From positions 682,001 through 746,000 of the forward strand of contig JANUWI010000005.1 in assembly GCA_025504975.1 (NCBI GenBank): a stretch of DNA of 64,000 bases, given 5' to 3'. Below the pieces are notes generated by a model. That model did not search any database. It worked only from the letters and a program-made list of their open reading frames with translations, and was not told the DNA's origin. This stretch comes from Plenodomus lindquistii (taxonomy: Eukaryota > Ascomycota > Dothideomycetes > Pleosporales > Leptosphaeriaceae). Shown piece by piece: positions 1-10,692 of the stretch. Positions within the stretch are counted from its first letter, which is position 1; the number at the start of each line of letters is the position of its first letter. The position numbers and the translations under genes were made by a program.

Positions 1-40
1 AGCCTGAACTGTAGTTCACGAACAGAGCTAATGACAATAG

Positions 41-946
41 ACATCCATGTTCGTCCCCGAACCCGTCATCTCCCTCTCTATCAAACCCAAACACACCAAA
101 GACACACCCAACTTCTCAAAAGCCATGAACCGCTTCACCCGTGAAGACCCCACCTTCCGTGTCCACGTCGACGCCGAGTCCCAAGAGACCGTCATCTCTG
201 GAATGGGTGAATTGCACCTGGACATCTATGTCGAGCGCATGCGCCGCGAATACCGCGTCGAGTGTGAAACCGGTCAACCCCAAGTCGCCTACCGCGAAAC
301 TCTCACCCAGCGTGTAAACTTCGACCACACGCTCAAGAAGCAATCTGGTGGATCCGGAGACTACGCACGTGTAGTCGGATGGATGGAACCCTGCGAGTCA
401 CTTGGTGAGAACAAGTTCGAACAGCAGATCAGCGGTGGCACGATTAGCGAAAAGTTCTTGTTTGCCTGCGAAAAAGGCTTCAACGCATCTACCGCAAAGG
501 GACCCCTTCTAGGCCACAAGGTGCTGGGAACAAGCATGATTATCAACGACGGTGCAACCCACGCCGTCGACTCGTCCGAAATGGCATTCAAAATGGCAAC
601 CCAACAAGCCTTCCGCAAAGCATTCATAGCAGGTGCCCCGCAAGTCCTCGAACCACTCATGAAGACGACCATCACCGCGCCCAACGAGTTCCAAGGCGGT
701 GTTGTCGGCCTGCTCAATAAGCGCAACGCCGTCATCAACGACACGGAGATTGGGCCCGAGGATTTCACAGTGTATGCGGATTGTAGTCTTAACAGCATGT
801 TTGGGTTCAGCAGTCAATTGAGGGCGAGTACGCAGGGTAAAGGCGAGTTTAGCATGGAGTTTAGCCATTATAGTCCTGCGCCTATGCAGTTGCAGAAGGA
901 GCTTGTGGCCAAGTATGAGAAGGAGCAGGCGGCTAGGAATGCTTAG
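41..946 (+). CDS. MEF1: Mitochondrial elongation factor G (EF-G1), 3' exon only
   Basis: GTPase that drives ribosome translocation in mitochondrial translation. Only the C-terminal part (about 302 residues) is in the window; the 5' exons with the G domain lie upstream. The bases before position 41 look like an intron tail (GCTAAT branch-like motif, then ATAG), and the frame is open from 41, so the exon probably starts there rather than at the internal ATG at 47. Visible features are the domain III/IV signature [12 protein letters not shown], the strongly conserved [14 protein letters not shown] segment, and the domain IV-V region rich in GGSGDYARV and ANEFQGG-like motifs, ending in a short charged helix. 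The match to the MEF1 rather than the MEF2 (recycling) branch rests on remembered yeast MEF1 motifs and is an inference. It is the 5'-most gene and converges with the hydrolase gene downstream. Confidence 0.93.
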   Translation, partial: TSMFVPEPVISLSIKPKHTKDTPNFSKAMNRFTREDPTFRVHVDAESQETVISGMGELHLDIYVERMRREYRVECETGQPQVAYRETLTQRVNFDHTLKKQSGGSGDYARVVGWMEPCESLGENKFEQQISGGTISEKFLFACEKGFNASTAKGPLLGHKVLGTSMIINDGATHAVDSSEMAFKMATQQAFRKAFIAGAPQVLEPLMKTTITAPNEFQGGVVGLLNKRNAVINDTEIGPEDFTVYADCSLNSMFGFSSQLRASTQGKGEFSMEFSHYSPAPMQLQKELVAKYEKEQAARNA

Positions 947-1306
947 ATGGGATAAGATGGAGGTTGGAGAAGCGGTGGTAGAGAAACAGGGGGAGGAAGT
1001 GGAGAGGATTTGCATGACGAATGAATAGATGGATGTTTGGTTTTGGCGCTTCATGGTGGGAAAAAGGGGCATGTATGGGTGGGATGTACAATATGATGCA
1101 CATTTGTAACTGTATATTTCTGTATATACACTCTCGCGATGCATAGAAAACGATGCCAAGAATGAATAGATACCCCTCTCCAACCACATTAAAGTATCAA
1201 CTCGTCACTGCTCTCTCTCTCTCGCAATCAATTCCTCGGTACCACCTCCTCCCACCCTCCATTCTCACTCCATATATCTATCCCCAATTCCACACCTCAT
1301 CCCCTG
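947..1306. other. Convergent 3' intergenic stretch
   Basis: About 360 bp between the stop of the EF-G gene (plus) and the stop of the hydrolase gene (minus). It holds T/A-rich 3'-UTR-like sequence and pyrimidine-rich runs; no gene supported. Confidence 0.6.
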
Positions 1307-3058
1307 CTACGCCCTGTCTCCCTTCTCCACCCTAGCAAATGCCCTCCTAACCCCCAACCCAACAGCACTCCACCCCACAACCTCATTATGCCCTCCAAAC
1401 CTCACAACCTCCAACTCCACACTCACCCCACCCCCCTCCGTCTCCACCTTCCTATACGCAAAAGCGCCGCGCTTCACCCTCTCCCCACCCAGAATACTGC
1501 GGCGCTCTTCCGACGCGCTGGCCCCTTCAAGAGCAAGGAGTGCAGATTGCAGCGGTGCGTAGACGGCTTCGCTTTCGCGGAACGTAATGTCTTGGTCGTT
1601 GCGGGCGTGGATGAGATGGATATTCAGACCAGCCGCTGGATTATTTTGATCCCGTGTATGTGCCGCGACCAGCGCCAACAAGCGCGGCAAGGTCGGCCAT
1701 GTATCTAGTATCCTGCCGTTTATCCAATTTGCAATGCGTGGATATCCGCTGAGGGGTTTGAGGATCGGGATTATGCCGCCGATTCTGTAGGTTTTTAGGA
1801 GGTCGGGGAGGTTGCGGAAGGCGGAGACGAGGATTATAGACGCGTAGGTGTCGCTTGGTTGGTTGGTTGTTGTTGTTGTGGAGATGCTGGGGTTGGAGAG
1901 AGCGGGCAGGTCAGAAGGGAGGTATTGGCTGGTTGGATCCACGCTCCAGAGGCTTGCTGCGCTTGCTACGGCGGTGCCTAGACTTTGGCCTAGGAGGACG
2001 GTGCGGCGCTTCGGATGCGCGAGGTCCGTGTGCAGGTAGGTGAGGAGGGAGATTGCGTCGGTGATGAGACCCTTTTCCGTGGGGAGGTGCGGGGCGTTGA
2101 GGAGGGTGGAGGATCCGAAGCCTCGGTAGGAGCAGGTTAGGGTGTGGGTTTTGGGGATGGAGGAGAGGGAGCGGTAGGTGTTGGGGCGTGTGGATTGGGC
2201 GATATGGCCTGCGTTCTGTGTGAGGGGTTAGTTGGTGCGTGTGGGGTAGGGCAAGATGGGATGAGATGAGGTGGTTTGGCTTGGGAAGAAATGGGCAGCT
2301 GGAGAAGGATATCGCAAAATATTGACAGGAGTGAGAAAAAAGACGGAGTAATATGAGTAGGCACTAAAGACGCCATGACAATGAAGAGAGAGAAAGATGA
2401 AAAAGAACCTACACCATGGAAATTAACAACAACCCTACTCCCCTCATCCCGACTCATCAACTTCTCCCCCAACGTCCCCTTGAGCTCTTCCGCGATCTCA
2501 CCCGAGCCCGCAGCCATCACGAGTTCATTCTCGTGCTCCAGGTACACATCTAGAGGGATAATGTGCCAACAGAAAAGCTTCTCATGGTCTGCAGTTTCCA
2601 AGAGAAAAGGCTGGACTTGTCCTTCTATAATTCACATCAGCAACAAAACCCTTACAAACCACAAAAGCCAGAGCGGATGACCGTCCAGAGCAGATCAGCA
2701 TCGAAACCCAAAAAAACAACAACAATAAGAAGACGAGAAAAGACGTACTAGCAAATCCAAACTCCTCAGGATTCGACACATTGTGAAAGTAACTCGTTTG
2801 GAATTTATATGCATATAACGCGCTGTTCCCATCAAATTAGCATACATCTCTCTCATATTTATCTTCTCAATCTATCCCCTTTCTTCTTTCTCCCACAACA
2901 AACCGTGGGAGTCACAAATGAAAGATAAGATGGGATATGACAACGTACTGTCTCTGCACCGTCGGTACAATCAATAATAACACGCATACTGCCCATACAA
3001 TCCCCACACTTGCAAGTGTCCAGTATGCTTTCACGAAGATGCGCTGCAGTGCTACCAT
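1307..3058 (-). CDS. ABHD12-like alpha/beta-hydrolase, single-pass membrane serine hydrolase
   Basis: Predicted lipase/esterase of the ABHD12 type (lysophospholipid or monoacylglycerol hydrolysis at ER/membrane surfaces is the known family role; substrate here is inferred). Four exons read in frame: 3058-2949, 2822-2749, 2624-2413 and 2215-1307, giving 434 residues. An N-terminal membrane helix (about residues 12-32, rich in V/L/I) precedes the hydrolase fold. The junctions rebuild family landmarks: FGFAKGQVQPF across intron 2 and the oxyanion motif HGNAGH across intron 3. The nucleophile elbow is GQSLG, the acid is probably the Asp of ARNDQDITF, and the catalytic His is in GGHNEVV. Introns are 126, 124 and 197 nt, the last longer than usual for this window. 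The start ATG at 3058 is the first in frame before the helix. The join positions are hand-derived; family assignment is strong. Confidence 0.87.
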
Positions 3059-3501
3059 CTTCCCTTCCAGCCTTCTTCCTTTTTCTTTTCCCAAGAGAAG
3101 AAAAAAACGACCTCGGCTAGCTCTTTCTGTGATGTGCGAAATCTCAGTCCCAGATTCTTTTTTCAACGTACTGTAGGAGAAGTGATAGAGAAATGCAGGT
3201 ACCAGACAGGGGGATGGGGAAGGACGCGGTGCTGCCCAGGTGATGTCGGAGCAGATAGTCTGGAAATGGACTAGTACTGATAAGGAAGGTTGGGACGGTG
3301 TCTTGGCGTCGGAGGTGAGCGAACGGCTGGTCTGTAGGGCTGGTGGGAAACCACAAGGCTGAATTTGAGTATGAGAGCTCTAACGAAGAAGGCATAGAAG
3401 GTAGTAAGTGTGGATTATGGTTTATAATTGTTATTGGTTGGGTATCATTTACACCGTCCTACACTATCACGGACATTCAGTCGCCCTCTTCGACGACACA
3501 A
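3059..3501. other. Intergenic, promoter side of the hydrolase gene
   Basis: 443 bp between the hydrolase start (minus) and the stop of the Swc3-like gene (minus). Pyrimidine-rich on the minus strand, consistent with a promoter and 5' UTR; no gene seen. Confidence 0.5.
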
Positions 3502-5718
3502 TCAAGCAACACTCTTCCTAGGACGTCCTGCTTTCTTCCTGTCGATCGCGCTTCCCATGCCAAAGCCCATACCTCCCGCAAAAGTCTCCTGGGCGGGCGT
3601 CGCCACGGTGGGTGTTGCGTCTCCGCTCCTCGCCCTCTTCTCTGGCATCTCCTCGCCATCCTTGGGTAGTCTGAATGCAAGATATGTTTCATCTGCCCGT
3701 CTGCACTTGTCGAACACCTCGTTCATGTACTTCTCCACAACTTCTGGTGGTCGTACAGCTCGGCGCAGTGACTCCAGGAGAATAGGGTCCTCGGTGCGTA
3801 AGAGGGCTGTGACGGGCTGATAGAAGTCGATGTCTGCGATGTCGTTCTTTTCGTCAAAGTCTTCGATGCGGGGAGGTGGAATATAAGGAGTTACAGGTGC
3901 TGAGACGGCTGGCTGCAAGGGCGGTGGTGCCGGAGTATTGGGGTTGGGTGTGGTGGTCAAGGCATCTGAAGGTGCAGCGCCTGGCGTGTCGGGCGGCGGA
4001 GGACCTGGCGTAGACACCGACGTTGCTTTGGGCGCAGGTGTCGCTGGTGGTTTGACGACGAGGTCTGTTTTTGGCTTCGGCTTCATCTTTGTAATCAAGA
4101 ATGATATCTTCACACCTGTACCATCCGGCAAGTCGTCCAGGAAACTGTATGAGGGGAAATGGAACTTGTCGCCATTGCCTTCCTCAAACTCAAATACCAG
4201 CTGCCGGAACGGTTGAGTTTTCGGTTGGACCGGGTGGTATGGGGTCATTTGTTGTGGTGGGTGATATCCTTGAGGTTGTTTATAGTTGGGCGGGTATGGG
4301 GGATGAGGCTGAGGGGTAGGGGGCATGTGCTGCATATGTTGCATGTGTTGTGGGTGTTGTTGTTGTTGGTGGTGGGGGTGCTGCTGCTGCGGAGCCGGGC
4401 TATATGGCTTGGGTGCCGTTTGTTGTGGCTGCTGGTACTGAACCCGTTGTGGGGGAGGCTGCTGGATGGTTTGTTGAGCTGGTTGTGTTGGCTGATGGAC
4501 TGGCTGCTGGGTAGGCTGCTGAGTAGGCTGCTGGGCGGACTGATGAGTCGACGGCTGCATTGGCAATTGTATTGGCGGTTGCATTGGCTGTTGTGTCGAC
4601 TGAACCGGTCGTGGAGGAGGAGCACTGATCTGCTTGGGCGCGGGAGGCGGTGGAAACTGTTTCGGCATGGGAGGTGCTGTTAGCTGCTTCGGAGCTGGAG
4701 GTGGTGCTTTGATAGCTGGTGTTTTGGCCGCCTCTGCCTTCTGTTTTGCCAGTATCCCAGTGAGCTCGTTGATATGGGACTGGAAAAACTCGAGTTGCTC
4801 CTTGCTCGCCTGACCTGCTGCTACAATCTTCATGACAGCCTTCAGCTCTGGATCTGTTCCCGCACGCGCTGCCAGCATGTGAATTACAGGGTCGGGAGCG
4901 GGTGCCGAGGTGGGCGCAGACGGTGCCACGACGTGCTGCTGCACAGGCTTCGGTGGAGGCGGGCGAGGCTTCGGGGGCTGGTAGACGGGCTGGCCGTTGT
5001 TGTACTGCGTGTACTGGTTCGGCTGGCCGTGCTGACTGTGGTTGGGCCATGAGCCGTACGCTGATGGGGGAGCAGTCTTCTTTGGCGCCGTCTTGGCCTC
5101 GCGGGCTCCAAACAGCTTGATGGGCAGAGTGTGCGGCTCCACAACCAGCCGCGGCCTGTATCTCCTGAGCAGTTCAGGGTCGGCGGCAGGCTTGCTGGTC
5201 TTGTCGTCCTTGTCTCTGGGCTTTTCCAGTTCGACGTAGAGGCCAATCTGGGGGAAGTTGCGCTCCAGCTCCTTCTGCCGCTGCATCTTGGCCTTGTCTT
5301 CCTCGGTGCGGTCTGCCGGCTTCTTTGGGCGGTTGAAGAAGGTGTGGAAGGTGCGGAAGTTGGCGCCCGAGATCCATACTGCGCGCGACCGCTCGAACGA
5401 GGCTGCCAGCACGCCGCTCTGCTGGATGCTCTGCCAGTCGCTCACGGGCAGGTCGAGGGGCTGCGGCTCGGGCAGCGTGGGCAATGGCGCGCCCTCGGTT
5501 AGGCGGAGGGGCAGCGTCTGCTTGGGGGGCAGTGGCGTGCCATGGGCGGCGGGCGTGGATGGCGCTGGGGTTTTGACGGCGGTGCTGGTCCGCTTGCGCT
5601 TCACCGCCGTCGATTTGGCGCCCTTGACAGCTGTGGGTGTTTCCTTGGGCGTCTCGGGCGCGGGCGGGGCAGCATCTTCACGAGCGCGCGCCCGCGTGGA
5701 CCGCCGTGGCTCAGACAT
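3502..5718 (-). CDS. swc3: Swc3-like subunit of the SWR1 chromatin-remodelling complex
   Basis: Probable fungal Swc3-type subunit of SWR1, the complex that exchanges H2A for H2A.Z at promoters. Intronless, 738 residues. The N-terminus is a basic tail (R/K plus TP repeats). Residues about 90-115 carry the DWQSIQQSGVLAASFERSR segment followed by a W-containing helix, which I associate with the fungal Swc3 domain. A second conserved block (about 275-330) reads VIHMLAARAGTDPELKAVMK with an EQLEFFQ helix. Between about residues 340 and 505 lies a low-complexity Q/P tract with QQPTQQP and MQHMQHM repeats. A C-terminal acidic block (DFDEKNDIADIDFYQPV) precedes a helical tail ending in a basic segment. 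The start at 5718 is the first ATG of the open frame. The assignment relies on memory of the Swc3 domain; another nuclear scaffold protein is possible. Confidence 0.62.
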   Translation of the reverse strand: MSEPRRSTRARAREDAAPPAPETPKETPTAVKGAKSTAVKRKRTSTAVKTPAPSTPAAHGTPLPPKQTLPLRLTEGAPLPTLPEPQPLDLPVSDWQSIQQSGVLAASFERSRAVWISGANFRTFHTFFNRPKKPADRTEEDKAKMQRQKELERNFPQIGLYVELEKPRDKDDKTSKPAADPELLRRYRPRLVVEPHTLPIKLFGAREAKTAPKKTAPPSAYGSWPNHSQHGQPNQYTQYNNGQPVYQPPKPRPPPPKPVQQHVVAPSAPTSAPAPDPVIHMLAARAGTDPELKAVMKIVAAGQASKEQLEFFQSHINELTGILAKQKAEAAKTPAIKAPPPAPKQLTAPPMPKQFPPPPAPKQISAPPPRPVQSTQQPMQPPIQLPMQPSTHQSAQQPTQQPTQQPVHQPTQPAQQTIQQPPPQRVQYQQPQQTAPKPYSPAPQQQHPHHQQQQHPQHMQHMQHMPPTPQPHPPYPPNYKQPQGYHPPQQMTPYHPVQPKTQPFRQLVFEFEEGNGDKFHFPSYSFLDDLPDGTGVKISFLITKMKPKPKTDLVVKPPATPAPKATSVSTPGPPPPDTPGAAPSDALTTTPNPNTPAPPPLQPAVSAPVTPYIPPPRIEDFDEKNDIADIDFYQPVTALLRTEDPILLESLRRAVRPPEVVEKYMNEVFDKCRRADETYLAFRLPKDGEEMPEKRARSGDATPTVATPAQETFAGGMGFGMGSAIDRKKAGRPRKSVA
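4195..4660 (-). repeat. Q/P-rich low-complexity coding repeat
   Basis: Within the Swc3-like gene, CTG/CAG-, TGG- and TTG-rich sequence encodes imperfect tandem QQPTQQP, HQPTQP and MQHMQHM units. On the plus strand it appears as repeated gctgctg/gtaggctgctgag-like motifs. Such tracts typically vary in length between isolates. Confidence 0.8.
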
Positions 5719-5763
5719 GTCGCGTGGGGGGAGGCGTCGTCGACATGAATTTGACTTGCACTG

Positions 5764-5789
5764 TCGGTCGGGGTCGGGGTCGGGGTCGG
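5764..5789. repeat. GGGGTC hexanucleotide microsatellite
   Basis: About four imperfect copies of a GGGGTC unit lie roughly 45-70 bp upstream of the Swc3-like start codon, so they sit in the 5' UTR or core promoter of that gene. Confidence 0.8.
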
Positions 5790-6767
5790 AACTAACATTT
5801 CTCGAGGTGACGCGCTCTCACGCGCCGCCCTGCCCTGCATTGGTCTACGTCTAGACTAGTGTCCAAGCCTGCCCTCACCCACATCCGTGCAAGTTGCATC
5901 CTCCTACCAAAAGACGAGCCTACAATTGTTATCATCAACATGCTCATTCTTGGTTAGTAGTGTCATCTGTATCCCGCCATATGTCACATCCGTCCCAGCC
6001 GGGGCGAATGGGTGATGCAAACGAGCACCTACATACACCCTGCAGGACCTGCTCGTGTACATCAACATGGACAGCGATGCTCCAATTACTGCGCAGACAG
6101 CATATGCGACTCGTCGCACTCCGAAAATACATCTATCGAAAATCCAAAAGCCTAGGTCAGCTGCGTGTACATCGATGACTTGTGCCGCACACCCGTTAGC
6201 AGTGAGTCCACACCGGTACAGGCGATCCATGCTCCTTGGAGGCCTGAAAACATTCATTTATCCCACAATTCGATACCTTTGTGCCCCCGCCACGTACAGC
6301 TTACCTACCAAGACTATGTGCCAACTGAGGCGTGGTGATTTTCATTCTCTTGAAACACCGCAAGCACTGGCCATCTGCGACCATGTCACCTCGTGCCACA
6401 TGTACCCATCTTATCACACATGTTTTTCCCCTTGGCCGCCCTACCGATAACTCGCTATCCCATGCTCTCTACTACTCATGCTGGGCCAAGTTCCTCACGT
6501 GCGGCTAAGTAAGGCTTACGCTAGTAGACCGGTCAACTTGTTCTGGACAATCTCGGGGTATCTTCATACCCCAGCAATTTAAAAGACAGGCAGGATAGCG
6601 GGAAGGGGGACGCTATACCTGTTTGCGGCTTCCGGTTCTCTAGAAATGTCATCTTAAGCACGAGGATCCAAAAAGTTACCAGGGTGTGCATGCGCAGTCG
6701 GCGTGGTAGCGATCCTTAAGGCGTGACTCCCAACTTGCACACCACGGATTGAGACTTCAGATCAATC

Positions 6768-6773
6768 TATAAG
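6768..6773 (+). promoter_or_regulatory. TATA-like element upstream of the secreted cysteine-rich gene
   Basis: TATAAG lies about 120 bp before the ATG at 6889 and is followed by a CT-rich run (cctcttctctcttcttg), the usual layout of a core promoter and transcription start in filamentous ascomycetes. Confidence 0.4.
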
Positions 6774-6888
6774 AATCCTCTTCTCTCTTCTTGAATTCTT
6801 GTATTGTATCTCTACAACGCATCTCGTTGCTCACGTCAAGCTTGCAATTCGATTTCCTTCAGTGAAGCTCAGTGCTCATAACATCAAG

Positions 6889-7466
6889 ATGCATTTCACT
6901 ACTCTCCTCTTGCCAATTTCTCTCGCCCTGACGGCTGCCGCCAACCCTGCCGGTACACCATCTATACCTGCAGGTCACACGCCTGCTCGTCAATTCGGTC
7001 AGTTCGGACCACTCGAGCGACGCGACGACCCGGAGGTCGACCCTGAGATACTCTGCGGTGCAGATTACAAAGAATGTGGCCCTGGCTGGTGCTGCAGGTA
7101 AGTTTTCCTCAATCTCGAATACCCTCACATACTGATCCATATCGCAGTGCACAACAGAATTGCGCCGGCACCATTGAGGGCGTCCCTTTGTGCAAGGATC
7201 CTAGTAAGACATTTGGAATACTCGGGGGCACCGAAGTCGCGATGCCATACGATGATCTGGAGGAGAAGGTATCGAGCATGTCAAGGGTGCTAGCCACGAT
7301 GACGGGCGGGCCAGAGGCTGGTGGTGCAGCCAACACTGCAGCTGGAACCCGAGAGACTGGCGCTGCTGTTGCCAACGGGCTGGATGGATTCAACTCAAAG
7401 GCAGTGCTCGTCGCTGGCACATGGGGAGTGGCTGCGATAGGTGGTGCAGGCTTTTTCCTTATGTAA
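6889..7466 (+). CDS. Small secreted cysteine-rich protein, probable GPI anchor
   Basis: Two exons (6889-7097 and 7148-7466, 50-nt intron with GTAAGT donor and CGCAG acceptor) encode 175 residues. A signal peptide is clear (MHFTTLLLPISLALTAAA). After a spacer with a possible KEX2-type site (ERRDD) comes a compact domain with six cysteines in the pattern C-x6-C-x4-CC-x5-C-x9-C, as in small knottin-like secreted domains. A Gly/Ala/Thr-rich linker then leads to a C-terminal hydrophobic stretch (AVLVAGTWGVAAIGGAGFFLM) preceded by small residues, which looks like a GPI-anchor signal rather than a transmembrane segment with a cytosolic tail. Function unknown; a cell-wall-associated surface protein or effector-like protein is the natural inference. 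The start has a good context (atcaagATG). The upstream promoter element supports expression. Confidence 0.75.
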
Positions 7467-7797
7467 GCTGTTAGAGAAGCACAGCATGCTACTTCCTGTT
7501 ACGACTGCCGATGAGTTCAAGCGCACTTTCCACGTCTGTTTCTGTCTTCACGAATATACCACCATCATCTTTTCTCTTCCGCACCACCTTTTCACCCCGC
7601 CTCGTGATGTGTAGTCTTTTTGTCTCCGAAATTCGACGATTGTTTGTCTGCGGTTAGCACCTACAGACTAGGAAGTCACCTTCACCTTGACAATGCTGTC
7701 GTGACAACAACAACACAAACGCCACGTCACCACTCTTCGATCCTCTGTCAACAACCTTGACGCCCATCGTCTGCCAGCCGAGAACTTCCACATCAGG
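7467..7797. other. Intergenic
   Basis: 331 bp between two co-oriented genes, containing CAACAAC and CT-rich leader-type sequence before the next ATG; no further gene seen. Confidence 0.5.
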
Positions 7798-9018
7798 ATG
7801 TCGGGATTCAGCACCACAAAGTGTAGGTTCTTCTGTTCTTCAAGCATACTTTATATGCTAGCGCTTGCTAGCGCCTAGCTTACTAACGCGATACACAGCT
7901 CCAATCGACTTTGATTCTGTCTCTTTTCCACTTCCAACACCTGAAGCCGAGAAATGGTAAGCCTAATGTGTAAAATTGACGGACTGGAGCTACTGACGTC
8001 TCTCAAGGCAGCCAGACCCGGACAGCATCGCTCGTCCTGGTGTACTCCCTGATCGCCGATTCAACCAGGATCCGTTCGAGCCCTACCGCCGCGCTGCTGC
8101 CAGAGCTGTCGCGTCGGCATCACCAGAATCGGAACCTTTGATACGCGGCCTCGGCTCTTGGCCGGCTGCTGTTCCTCGTGGAACGGGCGTGCCGCGCGAC
8201 TTGCTTGATGTCAACACTCCTAATGACACGCCGGCAAACAATGTGAGCTTGGGAAGCAGGTTGGCTGTCGCAGCAGAACAAATAGCAGCGGTACAGCCTA
8301 GTCCATCTTATCGTCCTCTCTCGCCAGCTCCAGCGGCATCAGTCGCAAAGACTTCGCCATCTAAGGGCACCAGATCGGACTGGACCACAAAGTTGGAAAA
8401 AGCACTAGCTGAAGATGGCAAGAACTACAAGAGTACTCTGACTGGCTCCGGCTCTATTCCGCTGCATCCGAGGAAGGTCGTAGGTACAAGCTCAAGTACG
8501 AGCCTCAACCCTAACGCCATCACTTTCAAGAACCCTAACTTTCCCAACATCGCCAACGTTCCCAGGGCCTCTAACGATGAAGAGATCATTCTTTCTCAGC
8601 TCTTGGCTAAAGCGGTGGTCAAAGAAGAGGAACATCTGGAAGATGAGAAAGTCGCATGGCAGTTCGCAGCTGGAGAGGCAGGCGGCAACCACGACGACGG
8701 CGAAAAAGACGTACGTATCATAATGCACAAAGCCAGTACTATGACATGAACTAAAGGTTACAGGCACTTCAGTTACAACAAGACCTTCTGATTCACAGCA
8801 CCTCCTCCAGGCCAAAGTCTGTCCCCTCGAAAGCTCATTCTGCCTACGAACACAGGGAAATGGCGATGCTTATTCGCTTGATGGAGAGTGAACTTGATCT
8901 CAGCAAAGTCGCTACTATGCATAAGCTCATGGCGATGTCCTCGTCAGATATCGACAGCTACTACGACGAAGTCAGGTCTGTCCACCAGAACTGGTGGGAG
9001 GCTAAGCAGGCTGCTTGA
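7798..9018 (+). CDS. Conserved-looking hypothetical protein, four exons
   Basis: No recognised domain. Exons 7798-7822, 7899-7956, 8008-8710 and 8764-9018 join in frame to 346 residues. The splice sites are good (GTAGGT, GTAAGC and GTACGT donors; ACAG, CAAG and ACAG acceptors), and each junction keeps phase. The N-terminus is Pro/Ser/Asp rich (SFPLPTPEAEKW). The middle is disordered with Pro/Ala/Ser and a TRSDWTTKLEKALAEDGKNY helix. The last exon encodes two predicted helices: one around HREMAMLIRLMESELDLSKV and one ending DSYYDEVRSVHQNWWEAKQAA. No signal peptide or membrane segment. The 8008 acceptor was chosen over the nearby GCAG at 8011-8012 because only it keeps the downstream frame. Confidence 0.68.
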
Positions 9019-9588
9019 GCTGCACACGTCTCTCAACACCATTCAACATGGCTAGAGCTACATCATCATGAGTCACGTGTCTAACTGAAGCCTAAATTGG
9101 TGCTGCAAGCTAAATCGTGAAGATTTCCGCCGCCTAATACCTTGAAGGTTTCGGCCAATGGACTTGCAGCATGGCTTACACAATTTGCCTGTGCATCACT
9201 TTACTGATCACGTATGCCTGTGGACACGCGAGCACTGGTCACTTGAAGCAAAGTCTTCGGCTACAGTACATCAAACAACTGAAGACACCCCAAGACTTAC
9301 TATGTACCGACCCCTGAACAGCAGCGTCAACGACGGTCTCACTGAGTCATTCAAAAAAAGATTCCATCGTCTCTCTTGATCTCCGTGATGTTAGATGTCT
9401 CCAGAACAAACGCGAAATGTCTCGCTGTGAGCAAACTCCCAACAAAGTGACATGAAAGACTGCGCTCGACCACGCTTGTGTTGTTTCTGCGCCCCGTTTG
9501 CTTCTTGCCTGTTATAATATGCCTTGTAACAAGTCCACTCCTTACCGACAGCAGTGCAAGCCAGCGGACAACCCCGACCGCCAGCATC
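9019..9588. other. Intergenic
   Basis: 570 bp without a supported gene. Short open frames are present, but none has an ATG plus conserved features. Confidence 0.5.
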
Positions 9589-10185
9589 ATGACAACGAAG
9601 AGCACATTCAAGCCCCTGATCTGTCCTTACAGCAAAATCGATATTGATCTAGCGAACCGCAGTGCAGAAGGAAACAAGCCCGACTACCACACTGCACGCC
9701 CCGGCGATACCAGAATCCTGCACGCCGCGACCGGGGAAACCCCAGCAATTACACGTACAGTATACAAGCACGAGCGTTCGCCCAGCATGGAATATGTCTA
9801 CAAGTCAGCTCTATGTGTCTTCTCGCCCAGCAAGTCTCAGGTCAAGCTCGACACTACCACACACGACATCGTCGCCAACGACTACGAGTGTTGCACCCAT
9901 TCCGACACGCTAGATAAGCCGTGGAAGCAGCTAGTACTAAGAGGAGCAGAAGCACCTTGGAAGTGTCTAGCGGTACCGGCGTCAGACTTAGTGCATGAAA
10001 TTGGCGGGGACGAGGGCGGAGAGGAGGCATTGGTGCGGCTAAAGGAGGATCTGGAAAGGCACTTTCAACGCTTGAAGGGGGAGTTTGAGGAGAAGACTGG
10101 GAGAGAGTGGGTGCAGTTGAAGGCTTGGAAGGGAGAGGAATGGGAGTGGGAGAGTGAGGAGGAGGGAGATTTCGACTGGGAGTAA
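9589..10185 (+). CDS. Hypothetical acidic-tailed protein
   Basis: Intronless frame of 198 residues starting at the first in-frame ATG (MTTKSTFKPLICPYSK); the frame is open further upstream but has no earlier ATG. Residues about 60-110 look like a beta-rich globular segment with scattered cysteines (CVFSP, YECCTH). A helix at about 150-180 (ALVRLKEDLERHFQRLKGEF) leads to a Trp/Glu-rich C-terminus ending EEEGDFDWE. No signal peptide, membrane segment or known motif. Codon use resembles its neighbours. Its role is unknown, and it could be lineage-specific. Confidence 0.55.
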   Translation: MTTKSTFKPLICPYSKIDIDLANRSAEGNKPDYHTARPGDTRILHAATGETPAITRTVYKHERSPSMEYVYKSALCVFSPSKSQVKLDTTTHDIVANDYECCTHSDTLDKPWKQLVLRGAEAPWKCLAVPASDLVHEIGGDEGGEEALVRLKEDLERHFQRLKGEFEEKTGREWVQLKAWKGEEWEWESEEEGDFDWE

Positions 10186-10692
10186 GTGCCATGGATTTCG
10201 GTCTGGAGGGGCTTGTATAGTGCAGAGCCATGGGCGCAACGGTGGGGCGGTAGCGGTTCTTAGTCTGCATGTGAGAATCTACACTATCGCACCATACTAG
10301 CGATATCTCTATGCGAGAAAATACAATATCTTGTGGACGCTGCAGCGTTCCCATACGCTAATACCTCTTGAACCATGGTACCGTTAGCGGACCGTTGCGA
10401 AAACGGGCGCTAATTCCACGCAGAACGTTCAACTTGGAACAAACATTGCGGCTTTTTGTCCCATGGGGTAGAAAAAATGACCGGAGCATTATTTTCTCGT
10501 TGATCTGGGGTGCGTACTTAAACCTCTGCGTCCCCCACAATTTCCCCAGATTTTCTCTTATCCTGTCATCGTATAGCACACGCCAGATATCAGCTCACAC
10601 TTCCCAACAGAAACAACGTCATAAGCTGTAAGTGTCCTGACGACTAGGGTCTAAGCGCTTCGTGCGTGTTGCTCATACTGGCTGTGTAATAG
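10186..10692. other. Intergenic, promoter side of the MFS gene
   Basis: 507 bp; no gene supported. Contains CT-rich sequence near 10600 that suits a 5' UTR of the transporter gene. Confidence 0.45.

Larger units (their letters stand above)
5719..6888. other. Divergent promoter region
   Basis: 1.17 kb between the start of the Swc3-like gene (minus) and the secreted-protein gene (plus). Apart from a GGGGTC repeat near its left end and a TATA-like site near its right end I see no gene; open frames here lack conserved character. Confidence 0.55.
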
